This document shows positions 18,874 through 27,311 of a stretch of 64,000 bases of DNA, one piece after another. The notes beneath the pieces were generated by a model, which was not told where the DNA came from, made no database searches, and was given only the letters and a program-made list of their open reading frames with translations. The translations under genes were made by a program, and so were the position numbers. Position 1 is the first letter of the stretch. The number at the start of each line of letters is the position of its first letter. Source of the stretch: G965267425 sp965267425 (lineage in GTDB: Bacteria > Bacteroidota > Bacteroidia > Flavobacteriales_E > Vicingaceae); contig OZ253959.1 in assembly GCA_965267425.1 (NCBI GenBank), positions 620,001-684,000 of the forward strand. Reading direction: 5' to 3'.

Positions 18874-19275
18874 ATGAAAATTAAAAATTGGTTGCTTAGT
18901 ATAGTATTATTGAGTGTTTTCTCGGTGTTCAATGTCTCAGCTCAGACAACGGATTGGCCATTGGATGAAAGTTTAATTGCAAAGGTTGGAAAAACCGCTG
19001 ATGGTGGCTATTTATCTAAGATGGATATCAAACGAAGTAATGCATTGGTTTTGAATGAAACGAGTTCAAAAGTATTGAGTTTCGAATTTGTTTGGATAGA
19101 TACAGATGGAAAAGAAGTGGTTGTAAAAAATGAAGGAGCGGAATTCAATGAACAAATCATTTCCAAAATGAAAGCCACTAGAATTGGTGGAAAAGTTCAA
19201 TTTAGGAACATCAAGGTAGAAAACGCCAGTGGACAGGTAATGTGTAAACCTGTCAAAATAACCATAAAGAGTTAG
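18874..19275 (+). CDS. Small secreted protein resembling the C-terminal domain of GldM
   Basis: A 133-residue exported protein starting at the ATG at 18874; an earlier ATG at 18829 lies inside aroA and lacks a signal. The signal peptide ends NVSAQ. The mature domain has the order of features I know from the last periplasmic domain of GldM, a T9SS motor subunit: an AKVGKTADGGYLSK opening (compare the G-G-x-x-SK segment), a central hydrophobic strand VLSFEFVWI, then FNEQIISKMKATRIGGKVQF and RNIKVENASG. No membrane anchor or other GldM domain is present, so it is a satellite domain, not a GldM. The four-base gap after aroA implies cotranscription. The role is unknown. The match is by eye. Confidence 0.75.
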   Translation: MKIKNWLLSIVLLSVFSVFNVSAQTTDWPLDESLIAKVGKTADGGYLSKMDIKRSNALVLNETSSKVLSFEFVWIDTDGKEVVVKNEGAEFNEQIISKMKATRIGGKVQFRNIKVENASGQVMCKPVKITIKS

Positions 19276-20120
19276 TTGCTGTTGAAGATTCTATAATTGA
19301 TAGAAACACCAATGAAGGGAATGAATCCATAATCTTCAAAGAATTCATCCACTAATTTTGCCTGGTCGTCTAATGCCAATTTCGAGCGTAAATCGATGTC
19401 AGGTACTTCCAGTGGAAATCCTATGATATCTTCAATATCGCCACCAAATATGGCTGCATATAGTTGAAATTGCTCATATGCTTCAATGGCTTCGTCGAAT
19501 TGTTGATCGTCATAGTCAATTTCAGTTTCTGATGATAGGTTCATCGTTATTCCAAATTCTGCTCGAATCTCAAAGTGCTTATTTGCAAGAGGAAAACGCC
19601 TGCCATACTTAACACCCAACTGACTCAATTTGGTGTTTAGCTCCACCAGGTCATTCAAATTTACTTCGGATCCAAATGCCGGTAACAACGTTTCTAAGCC
19701 AAACTCAAAGAAAGCCCATTCTTCAGCTGTAAATTCATTGCGAAACAGTTCAGATTCTATAATGGTTTGATACGATGCTTCACCATTTAAAGTGATTCGT
19801 TGAAAATATCCTCCTACGTAGTTTTTACCCCAGTGAAAATTTGCCCCAACATCAAATACACTCCCTCCTTGCGTCACATCTTGCAAAAAGGTTTTGGTTG
19901 GCTCTTGATCCTCTGGAATAGGCATTGCATCGTACAGGCTTCCGTTGTAGGGTGCCCAGATTTTACCAAACCCAACATCGGCAGAGACTTTACCTAGAAA
20001 TTCCATATTGTATCCCAATTTGTAACTCAAAGGGAAATCCGTTCCCAACTTGAACGTATGGACTTGGGCAAAGATGTTTGTTGTACAAAAAACAACAAGA
20101 AGAGGTAGAAATTTTTTCAA
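19272..20120 (-). CDS. Secreted outer-membrane-like protein of unknown function
   Basis: A 282-residue protein with an N-terminal signal (KKFLPLLVVFCTTNIFAQ). The mature sequence alternates short beta strands, including GYNMEFLGKVSADVGFG and VSINYRIF at the very end, with acidic loops, as in small outer-membrane barrels. I recognise no family. A TATTTTTG -7 element lies 21 bases upstream of the start. The stop shares TTAG with the convergent GldM-C-like gene, leaving no room for a terminator between them. Confidence 0.7.
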   Translation of the reverse strand: MKKFLPLLVVFCTTNIFAQVHTFKLGTDFPLSYKLGYNMEFLGKVSADVGFGKIWAPYNGSLYDAMPIPEDQEPTKTFLQDVTQGGSVFDVGANFHWGKNYVGGYFQRITLNGEASYQTIIESELFRNEFTAEEWAFFEFGLETLLPAFGSEVNLNDLVELNTKLSQLGVKYGRRFPLANKHFEIRAEFGITMNLSSETEIDYDDQQFDEAIEAYEQFQLYAAIFGGDIEDIIGFPLEVPDIDLRSKLALDDQAKLVDEFFEDYGFIPFIGVSINYRIFNSN

Positions 20121-20140
20121 AAGGTCTAGTGTTAGCTTCT

Positions 20141-20148
20141 CAAAAATA
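20141..20148 (-). promoter_or_regulatory. Putative -7 promoter element TATTTTTG
   Basis: The minus strand reads TATTTTTG, matching TAnnTTTG, ending 21 bases before the ATG at 20120. No convincing -33 TTG was seen. Confidence 0.4.
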
Positions 20149-20183
20149 CGAATTTAACCAGACATCCTGTTTACACACGGGGA

Positions 20184-22145
20184 TTACCATTTATATTGTG
20201 CTTGTAAGGTCAACCTGTGTTTTTCATGGCCTGTAATTTCGTCATTTCCTGAGCCTACGGAACTTTTATGAAACCAAGCCGTTCTCGCAAGCTTCAAACT
20301 CAATGAAACATTGCGGATTCTGGAATAGCTGATGATGGTATACACTCGAATCCCATGATCATAAAATGCTGGTGATTCAAATAACAGTGGAACACTCGAT
20401 TCATATGCCCATATTCTGGATGCGAATTCGTCCGATTGAAAACGACAAATCCTCAACTTAAATTTAATTCGATTTCTCTTCCATTGATTGGAAAATTCAA
20501 CGTATGCCAAAGTGCCATTATACTTTGATTTTTCTTGAACCTGAATACCTTCAATTCGATAGGCCACCGACATGCGTTGATTCAGAAATGTTCTTAAATG
20601 AACCCTTGCACTGAGTTTATTTAAATTCGAAATTGTTTCAAAACGATGCTCGACTTGCCTTCTAATCCGCACATACCATTCAAATTTCCTTTTTCTAACC
20701 TGTTCAAATTGAACGGTTTGCCTTACTTTTTGGAAACTGATATTGTTTTTAGAATGAATGTGTGGAGTGTGACATAAATCCATATTCAAATGAATTTTCC
20801 ATTGATTCAGGGTTATTGAACATTTCCAGATATAAGATTGCTCATTATTGTTAGAAGAGTTGTTTCCAATGGCATTTGATTGATAAGTGAAGAATGTTGG
20901 TGCGTATCTTAAAAATCCAATTCCCGTTGAGAATCGCCGTGATAGGGCAATTATTATTCCTGCCAAATAATTGAAAGACTTACTGACATCATCATAAGCT
21001 ACTTCCACAAAAATGCTGTGATTCTTTTGTTCGAACATTAAATCCATTCCCATTTTGGTAAAACTTTTGCTCATGAGAACCTGATGAATGTTTGATTGTT
21101 GGTTGCTACGGTAGTAATGAGAAAATTGATGGTTGGTAAAAGTTGAGCCCATGCTAAAACCCTGCAAATTATATTGTACAGTCGTTCCTAATAATACCTC
21201 TTTTACTTGTCTCGTTTTTGATTGTTCAGAAGTAGTCCGATGCAGTCCCGTTGAAGAAAGTGAAGAAAAATAAGATCCGTCTTCATTTAACGTGAAATCT
21301 CGTCCCATAAGAGAAACAAATCCATAATAAGTCAACCTACCCAATTCTTGTTTGTAGGCCATTCCTCTTAATAAGTTTGATTCGTTTGCAGAGGTATATG
21401 GTGACAATTTTCTGGAAAGACCTAAAATACTGTGGCTTTCTAATGTTTCCCCTGTCGTAAAGGCCGTATTCAGAACAAGTCCTTGACCAATCTTGAGACC
21501 ATAATCCCCCAGGATGAATTGACGTTTCTTGGAAACATCAAAATATGAAACATAGAACGATTGAAAATCGAACCGATGTACATTGATTCCTGACCAAAAT
21601 GGTTCGCCAATGTCATTCTCAAGCGTACATCCCATGGTTATTTTATTGGTCACGGAGAGTTTGATTTTATACAATTGGTACCATGGGGTATTGGCGTATT
21701 TCCCAGTTGTTAATCCTTTGGATTTTTGAATGACTCTTGAAAATCGGGTAAGTATTCCGGATTTATGCGATGCTGAATATTGTTGATTTGACCTAGATTC
21801 AAAAGCAATAAATTGGGATAGATTTTTGAGGATATTCAGATCTTCAATTGACACTTGTAATTCTTCAAGGCATAAAATGGGACCAAATTTTTTTTGATGG
21901 AAAACAATCTGATCATATTCTTTTTCGGATACAATGCCTTTGTCAACCAACAATGTCAGTTGACTGCTATTGATGTTTATTCGCTGCTTTTGTAAAAGAG
22001 TTAATTCATATGGGTCAACCTCTTCTGAGTCAGCTTCAAGCAGATTGGAATACTTGTCAATGTTATCTGGTTCATTCGGAATTTGTGAAAATGTAATTCC
22101 AATCTGTGCATAAGAAATGACGGCTAAAAATATTTTGGGTTTCAT
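20184..22145 (-). CDS. Helix-hairpin-helix N-terminus fused to a probable outer-membrane barrel
   Basis: A 653-residue protein with a signal peptide. After a short acidic linker, residues of about 45-120 form a degenerate tandem helix-hairpin-helix region (ININSSQLTLLVDKGIVSEK, then HQKKFGPILCLEELQ), similar in pattern to the DNA-binding HhH of ComEA but without the canonical GxG turn. The remaining 530 residues alternate in the manner of a large beta-barrel (for example RFDFQSFYVSYFDVS, ending TLQAQYKW). Proteins of this architecture are widespread in Bacteroidota; their function is not known to me. It starts one base after the upstream barrel-like gene ends, so the two are surely cotranscribed and may form a complex. 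A DNA-uptake role is speculation. Confidence 0.75.
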   Translation of the reverse strand: MKPKIFLAVISYAQIGITFSQIPNEPDNIDKYSNLLEADSEEVDPYELTLLQKQRININSSQLTLLVDKGIVSEKEYDQIVFHQKKFGPILCLEELQVSIEDLNILKNLSQFIAFESRSNQQYSASHKSGILTRFSRVIQKSKGLTTGKYANTPWYQLYKIKLSVTNKITMGCTLENDIGEPFWSGINVHRFDFQSFYVSYFDVSKKRQFILGDYGLKIGQGLVLNTAFTTGETLESHSILGLSRKLSPYTSANESNLLRGMAYKQELGRLTYYGFVSLMGRDFTLNEDGSYFSSLSSTGLHRTTSEQSKTRQVKEVLLGTTVQYNLQGFSMGSTFTNHQFSHYYRSNQQSNIHQVLMSKSFTKMGMDLMFEQKNHSIFVEVAYDDVSKSFNYLAGIIIALSRRFSTGIGFLRYAPTFFTYQSNAIGNNSSNNNEQSYIWKCSITLNQWKIHLNMDLCHTPHIHSKNNISFQKVRQTVQFEQVRKRKFEWYVRIRRQVEHRFETISNLNKLSARVHLRTFLNQRMSVAYRIEGIQVQEKSKYNGTLAYVEFSNQWKRNRIKFKLRICRFQSDEFASRIWAYESSVPLLFESPAFYDHGIRVYTIISYSRIRNVSLSLKLARTAWFHKSSVGSGNDEITGHEKHRLTLQAQYKW

Positions 22146-22146
22146 T

Positions 22147-22917
22147 TCACCATGACCGCATCAATGACGTTTGCTTTATATTTCCTGGAATCGAAAAGTG
22201 AACAATTTCCAAATCAATCCACATTTCCTTGATGTAAAACTGAATTCCCGTAGTATAAGACCAGGGATTTGAGCTAATACCAGAATGGAATCTATATGTC
22301 TTATTCAGTCGGATGCCACATCCAATAAACCACTGTATATAAGTGGATTTCGGCCATAGGAGCATTACTTCCCAATCCGTGTTCAATGGAAATTGCCATC
22401 GTATTCCGGACAAGTATACATGGCGACTACCTCCATTGTTGTTTGTGCTGGATTGTAATGCTGAATAAACGTTTAACTCAGAAGAGAATTTTTGTGTAAG
22501 TCCAATTAAATAATGGTGTTGAGCAATCGGGTGTTCCATCTTTTTGTTGAAATACTCACTTTTTAGCCCTATTCCCAACTTTAATTTTTCCTGAAGCTGA
22601 ATGCTGACAGGTAATAAAAACTCCATTTTTCCGAATAGTTGATCAGGCTGATAGGACAAATACAATCCCATATTGACAACATTTACTTTTCTAAAGAAGA
22701 AAATCGATAGTTTGTTGAACGCATTGATATCAAAATATTGAACCATATTTATCCCGGCCAATGTTCTGGTAACATCCACATGTGACGGGTTGTTTACTAT
22801 TGAGCTTCCGTTTAATCGAATCGGAGATTGATTGGAAGAATTGGGCGGTTGATTTTCTTGTTCTAAAAGAACAGCACAGAAACCGATGAAAAGCACAAAC
22901 AATCCTGAGATATACAT
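22147..22917 (-). CDS. Probable outer-membrane barrel protein, partner of the HhH-barrel protein
   Basis: A 256-residue protein with a hydrophobic signal-like N-terminus (ISGLFVLFIGFCAVLL). The segment SIVNNPSHVDVTRTLAGIN recalls the N-terminal NPA-type motif of PorV/PorP-like barrels, and the rest is strand-rich with aromatic girdle residues (YLSYQPDQLFGKMEFLLPV). It is cotranscribed with the following HhH-containing protein, with a gap of one base. I cannot place it in a family with confidence. An outer-membrane location is inference from the pattern of strands. Confidence 0.65.
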   Translation of the reverse strand: MYISGLFVLFIGFCAVLLEQENQPPNSSNQSPIRLNGSSIVNNPSHVDVTRTLAGINMVQYFDINAFNKLSIFFFRKVNVVNMGLYLSYQPDQLFGKMEFLLPVSIQLQEKLKLGIGLKSEYFNKKMEHPIAQHHYLIGLTQKFSSELNVYSALQSSTNNNGGSRHVYLSGIRWQFPLNTDWEVMLLWPKSTYIQWFIGCGIRLNKTYRFHSGISSNPWSYTTGIQFYIKEMWIDLEIVHFSIPGNIKQTSLMRSW

Positions 22918-23092
22918 GGATGGTAATTTGAGGACTGTCGGAATGTAAATTTATGGAGGAATCGATATGGCCATGAGTTTAATATTTCATCAAAATGGTA
23001 TTGTAATTTCTAGTGATAGCGAGATTTTGAAAGGTTTAGCTCAAGGAAAAACCAAGAGTTAAACAGACAATAACCATTTGAATAGAAATACC

Positions 23093-23100
23093 TATGTTTG
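23093..23100 (+). promoter_or_regulatory. Putative -7 promoter element of adk
   Basis: TATGTTTG matches TAnnTTTG and ends 17 bases before the adk ATG at 23117. It lies within the longer possible reading frame that begins at 23078, which supports the shorter start. Confidence 0.5.
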
Positions 23101-23116
23101 TTCAAAATTTTACCAC

Positions 23117-23701
23117 ATGTTTAATTTGGTTTTATTTGGACCACCGGGAGCCGGAAAAGGTACCCAAGCTGAAAAGTTGATGTATAAATATCAACTTAAG
23201 CACCTGTCTACGGGAGATCTTCTACGAGCTGAAATAGAGCAAAAGACAGACTTGGGATTGAAGGCTAAAAAATTAATGGATCAAGGAGAACTTGTTCCGG
23301 ATGAAGTAGTCATTGGCATGATCGAACACCAATTGGATCAGCATTCTTCATCAAATGGCTTCATCTTTGATGGATTTCCAAGAACAGCTGCTCAGGCACA
23401 AGCGCTAGATAACCTTTTATCAGCGCATGAAACAGACATTTCAATCATGGTGTCGCTTGAAGTTGAAGAAGAAGAATTAACACGAAGATTGCTTGAGCGT
23501 GGAAAAGTATCTGGAAGATCGGATGATCAGAATACAGAAATCATTCATAACAGGATTTCCGAGTACAAAAACAAAACGGCTCCTGTTAAATCTTATTATG
23601 ACAACCAAGGAAAGTGTGTAGTCATAAATGGAATCGGTTCAATAGAGCAAATCTTTGAACGTCTTTGTGAATCCATTGATCACGTTCAAGTGAACAAATA
23701 G
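23117..23701 (+). CDS. adk: Adenylate kinase
   Basis: Converts ATP and AMP to two ADP. From the ATG at 23117 it has 194 residues, with the P-loop GPPGAGKGT at 8-16 starting right after the first strand, as in all adenylate kinases. The frame extends 13 codons upstream, but that part precedes the family N-terminus and contains the predicted promoter. Further signatures are HLSTGDLLRAE, FDGFPRTAAQAQ and LLERGKVSGRSDDQ. The LID is short and lacks zinc-binding Cys residues, the short form usual in Bacteroidota. It is followed after 16 bases by obg. Confidence 0.96.
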   Translation: MFNLVLFGPPGAGKGTQAEKLMYKYQLKHLSTGDLLRAEIEQKTDLGLKAKKLMDQGELVPDEVVIGMIEHQLDQHSSSNGFIFDGFPRTAAQAQALDNLLSAHETDISIMVSLEVEEEELTRRLLERGKVSGRSDDQNTEIIHNRISEYKNKTAPVKSYYDNQGKCVVINGIGSIEQIFERLCESIDHVQVNK

Positions 23702-23717
23702 ATCAAGCTTTGCCGTT

Positions 23718-24707
23718 ATGGCAGAATCAAATTTTGTCGATTATGTAAAAATTTCCTGCCGGTCCGGTAAGGGCGGGGCAGGTTCTGCGCATTTTCACAG
23801 GGATAGACTAAATGCTAAAGGAGGTCCGGATGGAGGAGATGGTGGTCGTGGAGGGCACATTATCGTTGAAGGTAATGAGCAAATGTGGACGTTGTTGCAT
23901 TTGAAATATAAAAAGCACGTTAAAGCAGGAGGAGGAGAGCCAGGCGGGGCCAGTAGAAAACATGGTGCCAATGGGGAAGATGTGGTTTTGCAAGTGCCTC
24001 TGGGAACCATTGCAAAAGATTTTGAAACAGGAGAACAACTGTTTGAAATTGCGGAACATGGTCAAACGGAAATATTACTGGCTGGAGGTAGAGGGGGTCT
24101 GGGAAATGATCACTTTAAATCAGCCACTAATCGAGTTCCACGATATGCGCAGCCAGGTGAGGCTGGATTGGATGAATGGAAAATTCTTGAATTAAAAATT
24201 CTGGCAGACGTAGGTTTGGTGGGTTTTCCAAATGCCGGAAAGTCTACATTGTTGTCTGTGCTGTCAGCAGCCAAACCAGAAATCGCTAATTATCCATTTA
24301 CCACACTTACTCCGAATTTAGGTATGGTCTATTATCGAGACGATAGGTCATTTGTTATGGCTGATATACCGGGGATTATTGAAGGTGCTCATCAGGGAAA
24401 GGGTATTGGGTTAAGATTTTTGAGGCATATTGAACGAAATTCTGTCTTGTTATTTACGGTGCCAGCGGATAGCGATGATATCGCCAAAGAATATGAAATT
24501 CTGTTAAACGAATTGAGAAAATACAATCCCGAGCTGCTTGATAAAGATAGGTTACTGGCAGTAACAAAGTCAGATATGTTGGATGAAGAACTTAAAAGTG
24601 AAATTGAGCCAACTTTACCTAAGAATATTGATTATGTATTCATATCTTCAGTTGCTTCAAAGGGATTGAATGAACTGAAAGATATGCTATGGAAAATCTT
24701 GAATTAG
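23718..24707 (+). CDS. obg: GTPase Obg/CgtA
   Basis: An essential ribosome-associated GTPase acting in 50S assembly and linked to ppGpp signalling. The 329 residues comprise the glycine-rich Obg domain (1-160, with GGPDGGDGGRGGHI and GGRGGLGNDHF) and the G domain: G1 GFPNAGKST (about 170-178), G3 DIPGIIEGA and G4 as TKSD. It lacks the extra C-terminal domain found in some Obg proteins. Neighbours adk and a PAP2 phosphatase are spaced by 16 and 20 bases. Confidence 0.96.
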   Translation: MAESNFVDYVKISCRSGKGGAGSAHFHRDRLNAKGGPDGGDGGRGGHIIVEGNEQMWTLLHLKYKKHVKAGGGEPGGASRKHGANGEDVVLQVPLGTIAKDFETGEQLFEIAEHGQTEILLAGGRGGLGNDHFKSATNRVPRYAQPGEAGLDEWKILELKILADVGLVGFPNAGKSTLLSVLSAAKPEIANYPFTTLTPNLGMVYYRDDRSFVMADIPGIIEGAHQGKGIGLRFLRHIERNSVLLFTVPADSDDIAKEYEILLNELRKYNPELLDKDRLLAVTKSDMLDEELKSEIEPTLPKNIDYVFISSVASKGLNELKDMLWKILN

Positions 24708-24727
24708 GAATTTAAATCCATTATCTG

Positions 24728-25306
24728 TTGAATTTTCTTATCGATTTAGATACTGAATTGTTTTTATTTCTGAATTCATTGCATTCAGTCTTTTTTGACC
24801 ATGTCATGTATTGGGTTTCCAAAAAATGGACATGGGTACCCTTTTATTTATTCCTTACTTATTTGGTATTCAGGGTGCATGGTGCCAAAGGAATATATGT
24901 ATTACTGGCTGTCGCCTTGTTGGTGACACTAACAGATCAAATTTCGGTGAAAGCCTTCAAGAACGTTTTTGAAAGACTTCGGCCATGCCATAATGAAAGT
25001 ATACAATTGATGGTGCATACGGTGAATGACAAATGTGGTGGTCTGTATGGGTTTGTTTCTTCTCACGCGTCAAACACATTTGGAATGGCCATATTTATTG
25101 GAACAGTATTGAGAAGAAAATACAACCGTGCCATTCATTGGTTGGTTCTTTGGGCAGCCGTTGTTTCTTACAGTAGAATATATTTGGGAGTACATTACCC
25201 TTTTGATATTTTAGGAGGAGCTCTTTTAGGAGCTGGAATAGGGTGGTTGATAGCGTATATTTTGAAACGCTTGAATTCTAACTTCGATCTAAAATTGAAA
25301 CTATGA
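24728..25306 (+). CDS. PAP2-family membrane phosphatase
   Basis: A 192-residue integral membrane phosphatase of the PAP2 superfamily. The three motifs are present in order: K-x6-RP as KNVFERLRP (motif 1), SSHASNTFG (motif 2, with the SxH triad) and SRIYLGVHYPFDILGG (motif 3, Arg and His nucleophile). The likely substrate is a lipid phosphate or pyrophosphate such as undecaprenyl pyrophosphate; which one cannot be told from sequence. The best start is the TTG at 24728, since no ATG precedes the first helix. Its stop overlaps the crcB start as ATGA. Confidence 0.9.
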   Translation: MNFLIDLDTELFLFLNSLHSVFFDHVMYWVSKKWTWVPFYLFLTYLVFRVHGAKGIYVLLAVALLVTLTDQISVKAFKNVFERLRPCHNESIQLMVHTVNDKCGGLYGFVSSHASNTFGMAIFIGTVLRRKYNRAIHWLVLWAAVVSYSRIYLGVHYPFDILGGALLGAGIGWLIAYILKRLNSNFDLKLKL

Positions 25307-25668
25307 AGCAATTATTGCTGGTTTTTATTGGAGGAGGTGCAGGAAGTGTTGCCAGATACTTAACATCGCAAATATCTTGGGCGTTTTACAAGGGAGATTT
25401 CCCTTTGGGAACATTATTATCCAATGTAATTAGCTGTGGTATTCTTGCATTATTGGTTTATGCCTTTCAAGAAAAATTGATTGATTCTTCATGGAAATTA
25501 TTGGCCATTACTGGTTTTTGTGGGGGTTACAGCACTTTTTCTGCATACGGATTTGAATCTGTGATGTTATTTAAATCAGGGCATACCACCATGTTTGCAG
25601 CCAACATTCTTGCCAACATGATTTTTGGCTTTTTACTTATTTACATACTTATCGGTAAATCATCATGA
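25303..25668 (+). CDS. crcB: Fluoride exporter CrcB/Fluc
   Basis: A 121-residue four-helix membrane protein that works as an antiparallel dimer to expel fluoride. Family signatures are the opening GGGAGSVARYL (residues 10-20) and the central GFCGGYSTFSAYGFE with the conserved Ser/Thr/Phe residues of the pore. No fluoride riboswitch is visible before it; it is embedded in the adk-obg transcript with four-base overlaps at both ends, so expression is probably constitutive. Confidence 0.94.
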   Translation: MKQLLLVFIGGGAGSVARYLTSQISWAFYKGDFPLGTLLSNVISCGILALLVYAFQEKLIDSSWKLLAITGFCGGYSTFSAYGFESVMLFKSGHTTMFAANILANMIFGFLLIYILIGKSS

Positions 25669-27311
25669 AACACCCGGTGCTATGGCTGATATTATTGATA
25701 GGCCTTTTTGGATGCAAAAATGTTGATGTAAAGATTAATGAGGGACGAAAGAACCCAAAATTGGTCATAGGCATTGTGGTGGATCAAATGAAAGATGAGT
25801 ACCTGAGAAAGTTTAAGCATAACTTTACTGAACGAGGATTTAAGCGATTAATGAAAAAGGGATATGTATGTCGAAATACACATTACAATTATGTTCCCAC
25901 ATACACGGGCCCTGGTCATGCTTCAATTTATACTGGAACTACTCCATCTGAGCATGGAATTGTAGCCAATCATTGGTACGTTGTAGGGGCTGATAATATG
26001 ATGTATTGTGTATCAGATACAACCGTAAGTCCTCTAGGTACTGAAAAAGGCTCAGGTAAGATGTCACCTCGCAATTTAATTGCGAATACAGTAGGTGATG
26101 AACTAAAAATGCTCTCAAATATGCGATCCAAAGTGATTGGAGTGAGCCTCAAAGACAGGGGAGCTATTTTACCCGCCGGACATTTGGCGGATGCAGCATA
26201 TTGGTTAGAAGGTGGTTCAGGACATTGGATTTCAAGTAATTATTATTTCGATGAATTGCCTCAATGGGCGCAACAATACAATCAATCGGACAAAGTAAAT
26301 GAGTTATTGGAAACGCCTTGGGAATTGTCCACGTCTATCGATAACTATCACGCAAGTTTGTCAGATGATAATCCTTATGAAGGTTCCTTGAAGAAAAATG
26401 GCCAACCTACGTTTCCTTATGATTTGAAGGAGATATCAAAAGAAAAAGGAAAAGGGATAATTAAAAGTACACCTTGGGGAAATACAATTGTATTTGATTT
26501 TGCAAAAGAAATCATGCAGCAGGAATCTTTAGGACAGGATGAATTCACGGATTTCTTAGCCATTAGTTTTTCGTCCACAGACTACATTGGACATTTATTT
26601 GGCCCTAATTCCATTGAAGTCGAGGATGCCTATGTGAAACTTGATCAAGAGATTGCAAGTTTTTTGGATTTGTTGGACAATGAAATTGGGAAAGACAACT
26701 ATATGTTATTCATTTCTTCGGACCATGGTGTTTCTCCTTCACCTCTATATATGAAGGATTTGGGGTTAATGGCAGGGCATTACAATACGAAAGATTTACA
26801 AAATGATCTCAATCATTCAATAAAAACGAAATTCGGATTAGACGGTGTCATTGCGCGAATTGAAAATTTGAACCTCTACTTGAATCCAGCATTGAATTTA
26901 GAAAATGAAGCTACCATCAAAAAAGTAAAATTTAACATTCAGGAAGAAATATTAAAAAAGGAATGGGTCAAGGATGTTTTTGATGTTAATCATCTGCACA
27001 AGCATTTCAATAACAAAAGCGCCAAATTGATGGCTAATGGTTATTGGAAAAAAAGGTCAGGAGATATGATTATTCAAACTAAACCCTATTGGTTGAGCGG
27101 TGGGTACGGTGGGAAAGGAAGTAGTCATGGAAGTGCTTATGGTTATGATACACATGTTCCGTTGATTTGGTATGGAGCTGGAATTCCCAAAGGAGAGGAT
27201 TTTTCAGAAATATCAATTACAGATATTGCGCCTACATTAGCGTTTTTGATGAATTCGAACCCACCTAATTCTTGCTCAGGAGAAGTTATCAGTGGAATTT
27301 TCAGACGCTAA
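25665..27311 (+). CDS. pafA: PafA-type alkaline phosphatase, lipoprotein
   Basis: A 548-residue member of the alkaline phosphatase superfamily hydrolysing phosphate monoesters outside the inner membrane. The N-terminus is a lipoprotein signal with Cys at residue 17 (LLIGLFGC). The active-site set of the PafA class is present: Thr81 in PTYTGPGHAS as nucleophile, Asn102 in ANHWY, and Lys163/Arg165 in SLKDRG, matching T79, N100, K162 and R164 of the characterised enzyme. Metal ligands are visible in VVDQMKDEY, STDYIGHLFGP, SSDHG and the C-terminal KGSSHGSAYGYDTHVP. It is the last gene of the adk run; its 3' end overlaps the convergent aldolase gene by 11 bases. Confidence 0.92.
   Translation: MKHPVLWLILLIGLFGCKNVDVKINEGRKNPKLVIGIVVDQMKDEYLRKFKHNFTERGFKRLMKKGYVCRNTHYNYVPTYTGPGHASIYTGTTPSEHGIVANHWYVVGADNMMYCVSDTTVSPLGTEKGSGKMSPRNLIANTVGDELKMLSNMRSKVIGVSLKDRGAILPAGHLADAAYWLEGGSGHWISSNYYFDELPQWAQQYNQSDKVNELLETPWELSTSIDNYHASLSDDNPYEGSLKKNGQPTFPYDLKEISKEKGKGIIKSTPWGNTIVFDFAKEIMQQESLGQDEFTDFLAISFSSTDYIGHLFGPNSIEVEDAYVKLDQEIASFLDLLDNEIGKDNYMLFISSDHGVSPSPLYMKDLGLMAGHYNTKDLQNDLNHSIKTKFGLDGVIARIENLNLYLNPALNLENEATIKKVKFNIQEEILKKEWVKDVFDVNHLHKHFNNKSAKLMANGYWKKRSGDMIIQTKPYWLSGGYGGKGSSHGSAYGYDTHVPLIWYGAGIPKGEDFSEISITDIAPTLAFLMNSNPPNSCSGEVISGIFRR

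Noticed and set aside
22967..23062. A 31-codon plus-strand frame preceded by GGAGGA in the gap before adk
   Set aside because: No recognisable product, no promoter match, and Shine-Dalgarno sites are not the rule here; chance is likely.
25230..25310. Fluoride riboswitch before crcB
   Set aside because: crcB starts inside the previous gene with a four-base overlap and no conserved aptamer sequence is visible.
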